This document shows positions 44,474-53,214 of a stretch of DNA of 64,000 bases, piece by piece (positions within the stretch are counted from its first letter, which is position 1; each line of letters begins with the position of its first letter). The stretch lies in assembly GCA_964607425.1 (NCBI GenBank), contig CAZSKQ010000009.1, positions 1 through 64,000 on the forward strand, read 5' to 3'. The notes under the pieces were generated by a model. It had not been told where the DNA came from. It saw only the letters and a program-made list of their open reading frames with translations, and searched no databases. Position numbers and translations under genes: made by a program. Source of the stretch: IDS-8 sp964607425 (GTDB taxonomy: Bacteria; Pseudomonadota; Gammaproteobacteria; Steroidobacterales; Woeseiaceae).

Positions 44474-45862
44474 ATGCTCGATGCCCTGATGCTGTCGCGG
44501 ATCCAGTTCGGGTTCGTGATTTCGTTCCATATCCTGTTCCCGGCCTTCACGATCGGGCTGTCGTGGTGGCTGGTATTCCTCGAAGGCGCCTGGCTGCGGG
44601 AGCGTACCGATCTCTGGCGCGACCTCTATTTCTTCTGGATGAAGATATTTGCGATGTCGTTCGGGCTCGGCGTCGTTTCGGGCATCGTGATGAGCTTCCA
44701 GTTCGGCACCAACTGGGCGGAATATTCGACGGCCGCCGGCAGCATCATGGGGCCTCTGCTGAACTACGAGGTGCTGACCGCGTTCTTTCTCGAAGCGACT
44801 TTTCTCGGGGTGATGCTGTTCGGCTGGCGTCGCGTGAGCCATGGCGTGCATTTCGCCGCCACGTTGATGGTGGCCACCGGCACGCTGCTGTCCAGCTTCT
44901 GGATCCTCTCGGCCAACAGCTGGATGCAGACCCCGGTGGGCTTTGCAATCGAGGACGGTGTGTTCCTGCCCGTGAACTGGTGGGCGATCGTTTTCAACCC
45001 GTCTTTCCCGTACCGCCTCGTGCACATGGTCCTGGCAGCCTTCCTGACCACCGCCCTCGTGGTTGGCGGCGTCTCCGCGGCTTACCTCCTGCGCGACCGG
45101 TTCGTGGAGCCGGCGCGCAAGATGCTCAAGCTGGCGCTCGCATTCGTGACGATCGTGATCCCGATCCAGATCGTCGCCGGCGACCTCTCGGGCCTGCAGC
45201 TGGCGCAAACGCAGCCGGCGAAGCTCGCCGCCATCGAGGCCCTGTGGGAGACCGGGCGGGGGGTGCCGCTTACGCTGTTCGCGATTCCCGACCCGGAAGC
45301 CGAAACCAATCGTTACGCGCTCGACGTTCCGCGGCTGGGCAGCCTGGTTTTGACCCACGAGTGGAACGGGGAGGTCGTGGGATTGAAGGCGTTTGCGCCG
45401 GGCGACCGGCCGCCGGTGGCGGCGCCCTTTTTCGGGTTCCGGATCATGGTGGGGCTCGGCCTGCTCATGCTGGTGCTCGCGGCCGCGGGGCTGTTCCTGT
45501 GGCGGGGCGGGCGCATGTTCCGGGCGCGCTGGTACCTCAAGTTCTGGCGGCTGATGTCCTCGTCGGGCTTCATCGCGCTGCTGGCCGGCTGGTACGTGGC
45601 GGAAATCGGGCGCCAGCCGTGGGTGATCTACGGGCAGCTGCGCACGGAAGATGCCGTGAGCACGATTCGCGCCGGCGCGGTGATGACATCGCTGGCGGTG
45701 TATGTCGTCGTGTATGCGCTGCTCTTCGGCTTCGGCACGTGGTACCTGCTCAAGATGCTCAGGCAGGGTCCGCTGCCCGCGCCGCCGCGGGAAGGCCCGC
45801 CGTTCCGGACGCCGGCGCGGCCGATGTCCGCTGCCGGGGAGCCGCGGGAGGACCGGCCGTGA
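44474..45862 (+). CDS. cydA: Cytochrome bd ubiquinol oxidase subunit I, CIO type
   Basis: 462-aa haem subunit of the quinol oxidase. Ligand regions are visible: His in SFHILFP (b595 side), His in YRLVHMVL (b558) and the conserved GRQPWVIYGQLRTED near residue 385. The Q-loop is short, as in cyanide-insensitive CioA, and the total is about 60 residues less than E. coli CydA. It would reduce O2 with high affinity or under stress. It is coupled to cydB by GTGA. Confidence 0.95.
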   Translation: MLDALMLSRIQFGFVISFHILFPAFTIGLSWWLVFLEGAWLRERTDLWRDLYFFWMKIFAMSFGLGVVSGIVMSFQFGTNWAEYSTAAGSIMGPLLNYEVLTAFFLEATFLGVMLFGWRRVSHGVHFAATLMVATGTLLSSFWILSANSWMQTPVGFAIEDGVFLPVNWWAIVFNPSFPYRLVHMVLAAFLTTALVVGGVSAAYLLRDRFVEPARKMLKLALAFVTIVIPIQIVAGDLSGLQLAQTQPAKLAAIEALWETGRGVPLTLFAIPDPEAETNRYALDVPRLGSLVLTHEWNGEVVGLKAFAPGDRPPVAAPFFGFRIMVGLGLLMLVLAAAGLFLWRGGRMFRARWYLKFWRLMSSSGFIALLAGWYVAEIGRQPWVIYGQLRTEDAVSTIRAGAVMTSLAVYVVVYALLFGFGTWYLLKMLRQGPLPAPPREGPPFRTPARPMSAAGEPREDRP

Positions 45863-46869
45863 ACCTCGAGCTGGCACTGCCGGTCGCCTGGTTCGCGGTG
45901 ATCGGCTTCGCGATCATGATGTACGTGCTGCTCGACGGTTTCGTGCTCGGGATAGGCATCCTGACGCCGTTCGCCGACGACGATGCGCAGCGCGATGCGA
46001 TGATGAACACCGCGGCCCCGATCTGGGACGGCAACGAAACCTGGCTCGTTCTCGGCGGCGCCGGCCTGATGGCGGCCTTCCCGAAAGCCTACGCCGTGCT
46101 GCTGTCCTCGCTGTACCTGCCGGTGCTTGCCATGCTGGTGAGCCTCATCTTCCGCGGCGTGGCGTTCGAATTCCGCTCCAAAGCGGAGCGCTCCCGCTGG
46201 GTCTGGGGCATTGCGTTCAGCGTCGGCTCCATCGTGGCCGCGTTCTCGCAAGGGGTGATGCTGGGCGCCATTGTCGAAGGCATGCCGCTCAAAGGCGGCA
46301 AGTACCTGGACGGTGTGTTCGCGTGGTTCAGCCCGTTTTCCGTGCTGACCGGCGTGGCGCTCGTGTTCGGTTACGCGCTGCTCGGCGCGGCCTGGATCGT
46401 CCTGAAGACGGAAGGACGCCTGCAGCGCATCGCGTTCGACCTCACGCGGCCGCTCATGCTCGCGGTCATCGCGTTCATGCTGCTGGTAAGCGCCTGGCTG
46501 CCGTTTCTCGATCCCGCGCTGATGGAGCGCTGGTTCACCTGGCCGAACATCGCCTACCTGTCCCCCGTGCCGCTGCTCGCAACCCTGAATGCCATCGCGC
46601 TGTGGCGAGCGGTCCTCGCCGATCGGGAACTGGCGCCGTTCGTGTTGTCCATGTGCTTCTTCGGGCTGGGCTTCGCCGGGCTCCTGGCGGGCGTCTGGCC
46701 GAACATCGTGCCGCCCGGGTTGAGCATCTGGGAAGCGGCCTCGCCGCCCTCGTCGCAGATGTTCGTGCTCGTCGGTATAGCCGTGTTACTGCCGGCGGTC
46801 CTCGGGTACACGGTGTTCTCGTACCGGGTGTTTCGCGGCAAGCTGGTGGCGGGGGAGGGGTATCATTGA
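45859..46869 (+). CDS. cydB: Cytochrome bd ubiquinol oxidase subunit II, CIO type
   Basis: 336-aa, eight- to nine-helix partner of CydA. It starts NLELALPVAWFAVIGFAIMMYVLLDGF, contains PIWDGNETWLVLGGAG and a late SMCFFGLGFAGLLAGVWPNIVPP, all typical of CydB. The GTG at 45859 overlaps the cydA stop (GTGA). No cydX is seen; the next gene, pgl, is convergent 10 bp away, in line with the CIO subclass, which usually lacks CydX. Confidence 0.95.
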   Translation: MNLELALPVAWFAVIGFAIMMYVLLDGFVLGIGILTPFADDDAQRDAMMNTAAPIWDGNETWLVLGGAGLMAAFPKAYAVLLSSLYLPVLAMLVSLIFRGVAFEFRSKAERSRWVWGIAFSVGSIVAAFSQGVMLGAIVEGMPLKGGKYLDGVFAWFSPFSVLTGVALVFGYALLGAAWIVLKTEGRLQRIAFDLTRPLMLAVIAFMLLVSAWLPFLDPALMERWFTWPNIAYLSPVPLLATLNAIALWRAVLADRELAPFVLSMCFFGLGFAGLLAGVWPNIVPPGLSIWEAASPPSSQMFVLVGIAVLLPAVLGYTVFSYRVFRGKLVAGEGYH

Positions 46870-46879
46870 CGAGCCGGCA

Positions 46880-47572
46880 CTATTCTTCCAGCAACGCCCC
46901 TGCCGCCCGGTCGACGAAGAACCAGCTGTCCTCCCGCTCGATCCGCCCGGCGGGAATACCGGGGTCACCGTCCACCGCCCGCACGAGGACCTCGCTCTTG
47001 GCTGCCCCCGTCACGTACCAGCACCGCCGCCGCGCTCCCGACAGCACCTGGTAATTCAGGGAAAGCCGCCGGAAGCCCTGGTACTCCATCGAAACAATAA
47101 CGGGCGCACCGGATTCAGGAGCCGAATCGCCGGGCAGCAGCGACGCGGTGTGCCCGTCCTCGCCCAGCCCGAGATGCACCAGGTCCAGCACGAGCCCGGG
47201 CCCGAGCGCCCGCTCGAGGGTAGCGGCGTAATCCGCGGCGCCGGCCTCGAGATCCGCGCCCGCCACCGGCATCGGGTAGAGCTGCTCGCAGGGAATCGCG
47301 ACGCGCTCCACCAGCAGCGCGACGATCGCGCGGAAATTCCGCTCCGGCGATTCCAGCGGCGCCGCGCGCTCGTCAACCTGGAACAGGTGCACGCGCTGCC
47401 AGTCGATCTTTTCGCGCGCCAGTGCCTCGAAGAGCCCGTGGGGTCCGCGCCCGCCGCTCAGTGCCAGCGAGAACATCGATCGCTCGGCGATCGCGCTGCG
47501 CGCCTGCTGGCCGATCCATGCCGCCGCTTCCCGCGCGAGCGCGTCGGCGTCGGCTTCGATCTGGATCTTCAT
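46880..47572 (-). CDS. pgl: 6-phosphogluconolactonase
   Basis: 230-aa DevB-type lactonase, hydrolysing 6-phosphogluconolactone in the oxidative pentose phosphate pathway. Motifs are SLALSGGRGPHGLFE, HLFQVDERAAP (family: DER) and LVHLGLGEDGHTASLLPG. It overlaps the end of zwf by ATGA, so all three pathway enzymes are made from one message. It is convergent with cydB. Confidence 0.95.
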   Translation of the reverse strand: MKIQIEADADALAREAAAWIGQQARSAIAERSMFSLALSGGRGPHGLFEALAREKIDWQRVHLFQVDERAAPLESPERNFRAIVALLVERVAIPCEQLYPMPVAGADLEAGAADYAATLERALGPGLVLDLVHLGLGEDGHTASLLPGDSAPESGAPVIVSMEYQGFRRLSLNYQVLSGARRRCWYVTGAAKSEVLVRAVDGDPGIPAGRIEREDSWFFVDRAAGALLEE

Positions 47573-48945
47573 TCGCAGCGCGGGAAAAGCCAGCCGCCGA
47601 TCCCGGCGGCAAGCGCGTCCGCGTCCTCCGGGCCCCAGCTACCGGGTTCGTATACCGTGACCGGCCGGGGCAGGTCGAGCACCGGTTCGACGATCCGCCA
47701 GGACTGCGCCACGGTGTCCTCGCGCGCGAACAGCGTGTGGTCGCCACGGATGGCATCGCCGATCAGGCGCTCGTAGGCGCGCATATGATCGCGCGTATCG
47801 TCGCGCACGAGCAGCTCGATGTTCTCGCCCACCATTTTTCCGCCGGGCTTCTTCGAGAGCGCGCCGAGCGCGATGGCGGTGCGCCCCGGTCCGAGGCGGA
47901 ACCGGAAGTAGTTCGGCGCACACGGCTCCTTCTCTGCCTGCAGCGCGGCCGTGCGTTTCAGCTCGACCACCACCTCCGTGATCGTTGCCGCCAGGCGCTT
48001 ACCCGTGCGGATCAGGAAAGGCACGCCGCGCCAGCGTGCGGAATCGATCTCCAGCTTCAGCGCCGCGTAGGTTTCGACATTGGAATCGGGGGCAACGCCC
48101 TTTTCCTCCCGGTATCCGGCGTACTGGCCGCGCACCAGGTTTGCGGGGGAGAGCGGGCGCACGCGTGACAGCAGGCGGGCCTTGGCATCGCGCACCGCCT
48201 CGCCGGAGAAATCTTCCGGTTCTTCCATCGCGACGTGGGCGACGACCTGCAGCAAATGGTTCTGCACGACGTCGCGGATCGCGCCGACGCTGTCGTAGAA
48301 CGCGCCGCGCGTTTCGACACCGAAATCCTCGGCCATGGTGATCTGCACGCTCGCCACGTGATCGGCATTCCAGATTGGCTCGAGGAAGGAGTTGGCAAAG
48401 CGGAAATACAGGAGATTCTGCACCGGCTCCTTGCCGAGGTAATGATCGATGCGGAAAATGTCCGCCTCGTCGAACACGTCGTGTACCGTGGCGCTCAATG
48501 CGCGCGCCGACTCGAGATCGCGGCCGAACGGCTTTTCCACCACGATTTGCGCATCTTCCCCGGCGCAGTCCGCCGCCTCGAGATTGCGGACTACGGTCGC
48601 GAACATGCCCGGCGGGATTGCGAGATAGTACAGCGGCGCCCGCGCCTCGCCGATCGCCTGCCGCAGCCGCTGGAACGTACCCGGATCGGTGTAGTCCCCG
48701 TCGACGTACCCGAGCAGCTCGAGCAACCGTTGTGTCGCGGCCTCGTCGTCCACGCCGTGCTCCGCAATGCTGTCCCGGACGCGCTGTTTCAGGTCGCCCA
48801 GCGTATTGCCCCCGCGTGCCGTGCCGATCACCGGAATGCCGAGCTTCTGTTTCTGTACGAGCGCCTGCAACGCCGGGAAGATCTCCTTGTACGCGAGATC
48901 TCCGGTGGCACCGAAGAGCACGAGAACGTCCGATTGCGTGCTCAT
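47569..48945 (-). CDS. zwf: Glucose-6-phosphate dehydrogenase
   Basis: 458-aa enzyme with the N-terminal FGATGDLAYKEIFPAL nucleotide loop and the active-site RIDHYLGKEPVQNLL. It makes NADPH (or NADH) and 6-phosphogluconolactone. It is coupled to gnd upstream (ATGA) and pgl downstream (ATGA). This is the classical enzyme, not an F420-dependent Fgd, so F420 in this organism is probably reduced through NpdG, with NADPH from this operon as one source. Confidence 0.96.
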   Translation of the reverse strand: MSTQSDVLVLFGATGDLAYKEIFPALQALVQKQKLGIPVIGTARGGNTLGDLKQRVRDSIAEHGVDDEAATQRLLELLGYVDGDYTDPGTFQRLRQAIGEARAPLYYLAIPPGMFATVVRNLEAADCAGEDAQIVVEKPFGRDLESARALSATVHDVFDEADIFRIDHYLGKEPVQNLLYFRFANSFLEPIWNADHVASVQITMAEDFGVETRGAFYDSVGAIRDVVQNHLLQVVAHVAMEEPEDFSGEAVRDAKARLLSRVRPLSPANLVRGQYAGYREEKGVAPDSNVETYAALKLEIDSARWRGVPFLIRTGKRLAATITEVVVELKRTAALQAEKEPCAPNYFRFRLGPGRTAIALGALSKKPGGKMVGENIELLVRDDTRDHMRAYERLIGDAIRGDHTLFAREDTVAQSWRIVEPVLDLPRPVTVYEPGSWGPEDADALAAGIGGWLFPRCE

Positions 48946-49934
48946 CGCTCCTCGTGTCCGCCGAACTGCCGGCGCATGGCCGAGAGAATGCGATTGGCGT
49001 ACTCGTCGCGCGCGCGGGAACTGAAACGGCCGAAAAGCGCGGCGGCCAGTACCGGCATGGGTACCGCGGCGTCGACGGCCGTCTGCAGTGTCCAGCGGCC
49101 CTCGCCGGAATCCGACACGGTGCCGCGCAGGTCGCTGAGTTGCGCGTCCTGCTGCAACGCTTCGGCGGTAAGGTCGAGCAGCCAGGAACGCACCACGCTG
49201 CCGTGACGCCAGAGCTCGGCGATGGCGCCGGTGTCGAGCTCGTATTGCAACGCACGGGGATCCATGAGCGGTGCCGTCTCGGCGTCGTGCGCGTGCTCTT
49301 CGTTGCCGATGCCGGCGTGGGCGAGCAGGTTAAAGCCTTCCGCGTAAGCGGCCATCAGGCCGTATTCGATGCCGTTGTGCACCATCTTCACGAAGTGACC
49401 CGCGCCGCTCGCGCCGCAGTAGAGAAAGCCGTTGGCCGGCTCCGAGATCGAGGTCCGGTCGGTCCCGGGGCTCACCGGTGCCAGCGACGCAAACACCGGC
49501 GCGAACGTGGCGGCAACCTTGCGCTCGCCGCCGATCATCAGGCAGTACCCCTCTGCGAGCCCGAACACGCCGCCGCTGACACCGACGTCCAGGTAGTGGA
49601 TGCCGTCGTTCCCCAGCGCCTCCGCTCGCTCGATGGCGTGGCGGTACCAGGAGTTACCGCCGTCGATCAGCGTATCGCCCGCGGCGAGATGCGGTCTGCA
49701 CGACGCGATCACGTCGGCGACGACGGCAACCGGCACCATCATCCAGATCGCGCGCGGCGGTGCGAGGCTTGCAATGAGGTCGTCGATCGACGTCGCGCCG
49801 GTCGCGCCGTTTTCGACCAGCGGGGCTACGGCCGACTCTTTCCGGTCGAACACGACACAGTCGTGCCCGTCGGCGAGCAGGCGCTCCACCATGGCCGCGC
49901 CCATGCGGCCGAGTCCGATCATTCCGAGGCGCAT
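48942..49934 (-). CDS. gnd: 6-phosphogluconate dehydrogenase (short, Gnd/YqeC type)
   Basis: 330-aa decarboxylating dehydrogenase of the short class. The GLGRMGAAMVERLL loop, DGGNSWYRHA, SGGVFGLAEGYCLMIGG and HFVKMVHNGIEYG are all present. The class is mostly NAD-preferring; the loop after the first beta strand ends in FDRKES, so the coenzyme is uncertain. It overlaps the start of zwf (ATGA) and lies 26 nt after the SDR gene. Confidence 0.95.
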   Translation of the reverse strand: MRLGMIGLGRMGAAMVERLLADGHDCVVFDRKESAVAPLVENGATGATSIDDLIASLAPPRAIWMMVPVAVVADVIASCRPHLAAGDTLIDGGNSWYRHAIERAEALGNDGIHYLDVGVSGGVFGLAEGYCLMIGGERKVAATFAPVFASLAPVSPGTDRTSISEPANGFLYCGASGAGHFVKMVHNGIEYGLMAAYAEGFNLLAHAGIGNEEHAHDAETAPLMDPRALQYELDTGAIAELWRHGSVVRSWLLDLTAEALQQDAQLSDLRGTVSDSGEGRWTLQTAVDAAVPMPVLAAALFGRFSSRARDEYANRILSAMRRQFGGHEER

Positions 49935-49960
49935 ACGGTACTCCCGTCCGGGGAATTGCC

Positions 49961-50743
49961 CTAATAGACTTGTGAGGACATTACGCCGCCGTCGACGATG
50001 AGGTTATGGCCGGTGATCCAGCGTGCGGCGGGTGACGCCAGGAACAGGCAGGCGTCGGCAACGTCTTCCGGTTCGCCCAGCCGCTCGAGCGGTGCCCCAG
50101 CCTGCCAGCGCGCCACGCCCTCCGGCCATTGTTGCTCGATCCCGGGCCGGGCGATGAGCCCGGGCGAGACCGCATTGACGCGTATATTATAGCGGCCGAG
50201 CTCCTGCGCTGCAGAGCGCGTGAGCATGACCACGGCGGCCTTCGCGCTGTTGTAATGGCTGTGATCCGGGCCGGGCGCGAGGGCGGCGATGGAGGCGACG
50301 TTCACGATGGCGCCGCCGCCCGCGGAGCGCAGGTAACGGGCGGCAGCCTGCAGGCAGAAGAAGCAGCTATCGACGTTGCTTCTGTACATCTCATGCCATT
50401 CGGTTTCGCTGATGTCGAGCAGGGGCCGGTTGGGGAAGCTGCCTGCATTGTTGATGCAAACGTCGAGGCGGTTGCAGGCAGTGATCACCTCGTCGAAGAG
50501 CCGCGCCGCTCCGGCGGCGCCGGCGAGGTTCGCCTGCACCGCTATGGCATCGAAACCCGCCTGCCTTATCGAGCTCACCAGCGCCTGTGCCGCGGCCTGG
50601 TTGCGGTGATAGTGCACCGCCACCATCGCGCCGGCGTGCGCGAAGCGCCGGGCAATCCCTGCGCCAATCCCGCCGCTTGCACCGGTCACCAGTGCCACCT
50701 TGCCCCGGAACTGCAGGAGTTCCTCGTATGCCGGTGCGTTCAT
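49961..50743 (-). CDS. SDR-family oxidoreductase
   Basis: 260-aa classical short-chain dehydrogenase. GASGGIGAG coenzyme loop, NNAG, catalytic Ser (NVASIAALAPG) and YNSAK (Tyr-x3-Lys) are intact, and it ends in ITGHNLIVDGG. It heads the gnd-zwf-pgl operon, so a glucose or other sugar dehydrogenase feeding that route is possible but unproven. The ATG at 50743 (MNAPAYE) was chosen; a GTG at 50764 would add seven residues. Confidence 0.88.
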   Translation of the reverse strand: MNAPAYEELLQFRGKVALVTGASGGIGAGIARRFAHAGAMVAVHYHRNQAAAQALVSSIRQAGFDAIAVQANLAGAAGAARLFDEVITACNRLDVCINNAGSFPNRPLLDISETEWHEMYRSNVDSCFFCLQAAARYLRSAGGGAIVNVASIAALAPGPDHSHYNSAKAAVVMLTRSAAQELGRYNIRVNAVSPGLIARPGIEQQWPEGVARWQAGAPLERLGEPEDVADACLFLASPAARWITGHNLIVDGGVMSSQVY

Positions 50744-50857
50744 GGCGAAGCCTTCGTTGCCCACGTATGCGGCGCATTATAAGCGCGCGCGATTTGCAGG
50801 CGTCGACGATCCGGCGCGGGCTGCTATGATGACGCACCCGTTTCGGTGCCCGATTCA

Positions 50858-51778
50858 ATGGCAGCAGGTTCCCGCAAGGTCATCTTTGCCGCGCTCATCG
50901 GCAATTCGCTGATCGCGATCACCAAGTTCGCGGCGGCGGCCTTTACCGGCAGCTCGGCGATGCTGTCGGAGGGCATCCATTCGGTCGTGGATACCGGCAA
51001 CCAGGTCCTGCTGCTGTACGGCCTGCGGCAGGCGAAGCAGCCCCCCGACCGGCAGTTCCCCTTCGGGCACGGCAAGGAGGTGTACTTCTGGAGCTTCATC
51101 GTCGCCATCCTGATCTTTGCGGTAGGTGCCGGCATTTCGATCTACGAAGGAGTGCGGCACCTTCTGCATCCGCAGCCGATCACCGATGCGTACATCAACT
51201 ACATCGTTCTCGGCCTGGCGATGGTGTTCGAGGGTGTTGCCTGGACGGTTGCCTTCGCCGAATTCAACAAGACCCGGGGCAGGCTCGGCTACTTCGAGGC
51301 CGTCAGGCGCGGCAAGGATCCGACGCTGTTCGTCGTCCTGTTCGAGGACAGCGCCGCCATGCTCGGCTTGCTCTTCGCCTTTGCGGGCGTGGGGCTGACT
51401 CAGCTTACCGGGATACTGTACTTCGACGGCATCGCCTCTATCCTGATCGGGCTGGTGCTCGCCGGGACGGCGGCCTGGCTGGCCCACGAGACCAAGGGGT
51501 TGCTGATCGGCGAATCGGCCAGCCGCCACGTCGTCGACGGTATACGCGAGCTGGTGCAGGAGTTTCGGGAGGTCGAGGATGTCAATGAGATCCTGACCAT
51601 GCACATGGGTCCGGATTTCATCCTCCTGAATCTCTCCGTCAACTTCCGTGACGATACGACGGCCCTGGAGCTGGAAACGACGATCGCGCGTATCGACAAA
51701 AAAATTCGCAGCGATTTCCCGAACGTGAAGCGCGTATTCATAGAAGCGGAAAGGCGGCGCGCCCCCGCGTCACCATAG
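50858..51778 (+). CDS. Cation diffusion facilitator, ZnT9-like
   Basis: 306-aa, six-helix metal/proton antiporter. The first metal motif is HSVVD (HxxxD) in LSEGIHSVVDTGNQ; the second is LFEDSAAMLGL, the pattern seen in the ZnT9/SLC30A9 subgroup instead of the HxxxD of zinc exporters. The C-terminal cytoplasmic domain (about 210-300) is present. ATG 50858 is used; GTG 50846 is an alternative. A TATGAT -10-like hexamer (50825-50830) lies upstream. Metal specificity is uncertain. Confidence 0.9.
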   Translation: MAAGSRKVIFAALIGNSLIAITKFAAAAFTGSSAMLSEGIHSVVDTGNQVLLLYGLRQAKQPPDRQFPFGHGKEVYFWSFIVAILIFAVGAGISIYEGVRHLLHPQPITDAYINYIVLGLAMVFEGVAWTVAFAEFNKTRGRLGYFEAVRRGKDPTLFVVLFEDSAAMLGLLFAFAGVGLTQLTGILYFDGIASILIGLVLAGTAAWLAHETKGLLIGESASRHVVDGIRELVQEFREVEDVNEILTMHMGPDFILLNLSVNFRDDTTALELETTIARIDKKIRSDFPNVKRVFIEAERRRAPASP

Positions 51779-51816
51779 TGCTGCCGGGTTGCTGCCGGAG
51801 CGGCGGGCGATGCGGG

Positions 51817-52296
51817 TCAGACCGAGGGCGGCATTTTCTGGCCGCCGTGCACTTCGCCGCGCCAGGCCCCGGTTTCGCGCCCGCGGCTCTCGATGAACTG
51901 CTTGAAGTCCTCCAGCGTGCTCTGTACCCGCCGGTCCATTACACCCAGTGAGTCGCCCACGTTCTCCGCCGCACCCTGCGGCTCGTACTCCATGGCGAGC
52001 CAGACGCAGGTACTTTCCTCGGAGAGCGGCTCGAAACGCACCTCGCCGGAGTTCGGCGCGTCCCCGGAGACGCTGCGCCAGGCTATACGCTGATCGGGTA
52101 CCTGCTCGGTAATTTCGGAGTCCCACTCCTTTTCCTTGCCCCAGGCTTCGGCCCGCCAGTGGACGTGCGTGTCGTCGATCTGGCGCACTTCCTTCACGCC
52201 CGACATGAACCTCGGCAATTCCTCGAACTGTGTCCACTGGTTGTAGACGACGTCGATGGGACAGTTGACATCAACGGATTTCTCGATCCTTTCCAC
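51817..52296 (-). CDS. SRPBCC-family (cyclase/dehydrase-like) protein
   Basis: 159-aa START-fold protein: VERIEKSVDVNCPIDVVYNQWTQFEELPRFM and EVRFEPLSEESTCVWLAMEYEP are typical of the 'polyketide cyclase/dehydrase' family found with stress or lipid functions in bacteria. The start is GTG 52296, because AGGAGG lies 6 nt upstream; the frame from 52362 is less likely. It is a free-standing gene between the CDF transporter and the sugar operon. Function unknown. Confidence 0.85.
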   Translation of the reverse strand: MERIEKSVDVNCPIDVVYNQWTQFEELPRFMSGVKEVRQIDDTHVHWRAEAWGKEKEWDSEITEQVPDQRIAWRSVSGDAPNSGEVRFEPLSEESTCVWLAMEYEPQGAAENVGDSLGVMDRRVQSTLEDFKQFIESRGRETGAWRGEVHGGQKMPPSV

Positions 52297-52423
52297 AGCT
52301 GGCCTCCTGGTTGCGTGGTCGAACGCCAACGGGGATATACAAGTTCCATGCCGGAATGGCATGGCACCTGCCGCGTCGTCGCGTCACCCGGGGCGGTAAG
52401 GGTTACGTGGGCGCGTGTAACCC

Positions 52424-53203
52424 TTACGGCAGCCGCTCCCAGGCCGGCGGCGCGCCCAGCACTTCGCGGAGCTCCGCACCGACCGCACCGTCGGTGCGCC
52501 CCGCGCGGCACCAGTAGGTTTCGTGCTCGGGACATGCCAGTACCTCGAAGCCGCTGCTCCGGAGCAGCGCGCGCGCGCAGGCGTCATTGGCCGCCCACCA
52601 GTTGGTGCGGTCCTCCGCGAGACGGTGCTCGATGAACGCAAGTTTCGGCCAGCCCGGTGCGGCGAGCCGCTCCCGCTGCTCGAGGGGAAAATCCTCCGGC
52701 ACGTCACAAGGCGCCGCATCCGGGAAAGTCATCGTCTGGAACATGAGGTAGCGCGGCGCGAGCGAGCGCACGATGTCGAGCGCGAGCAGGGGGTGGCGCA
52801 GGTGATAGGCAACGCCCATGAACCAGATGAGGTCGAAGCCGCCGCCGAGCTCGTGCAGCCGGTACACGGACAGTTTCCGAAACTCCGGCGGCCGCTCGAG
52901 CTGTAACCGGGCGCATGCCCACCGCGCCTGCCTCAGGTAGCGGTCGTCGACGTCGATGCCGAGCACGTCGGCGCCCCGCGCCGCCAGCGCGAAGCTGTAG
53001 TAGCCGGCATTACAGCCGATGTCGAGCACGCGCCAGCCGTCCAGGTCAGCGGGCAGCGTTGTTTCCACGCGCCGCCATTTACGCGCCGGAAAATCCCCCA
53101 GCGGGTGCTCCGGCGCGGTTTCGATGCCCCCCGGCAGGTGCAGGTTGTGAAACCACTCGCCGAGCTGGCTGACTTCGGAGGTTACGGAGGCCTTGTTGTT
53201 CAT
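52424..53203 (-). CDS. SAM-dependent methyltransferase (CmoB-like/TIGR04290-like)
   Basis: 259-aa class I methyltransferase: LDIGCNAGYYSFALAARGADVLGID is the SAM-binding motif, followed by DLIWFMGVAYHLRHPLLAL. The overall pattern is like CmoB/DUF1698 proteins, including free-standing ones linked to glycosyltransferase clusters. It is the last gene of the ten-gene sugar operon, 11 nt after a glycosyltransferase, so O-methylation of a sugar is likely. Confidence 0.85.
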   Translation of the reverse strand: MNNKASVTSEVSQLGEWFHNLHLPGGIETAPEHPLGDFPARKWRRVETTLPADLDGWRVLDIGCNAGYYSFALAARGADVLGIDVDDRYLRQARWACARLQLERPPEFRKLSVYRLHELGGGFDLIWFMGVAYHLRHPLLALDIVRSLAPRYLMFQTMTFPDAAPCDVPEDFPLEQRERLAAPGWPKLAFIEHRLAEDRTNWWAANDACARALLRSSGFEVLACPEHETYWCRAGRTDGAVGAELREVLGAPPAWERLP

Positions 53204-53214
53204 GCTCGTGCCGG

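Noticed and set aside
47569..48945. F420-dependent glucose-6-phosphate dehydrogenase
   Set aside because: The sequence is a classical Zwf with RIDHYLGKE; Fgd enzymes are LLM-fold proteins.
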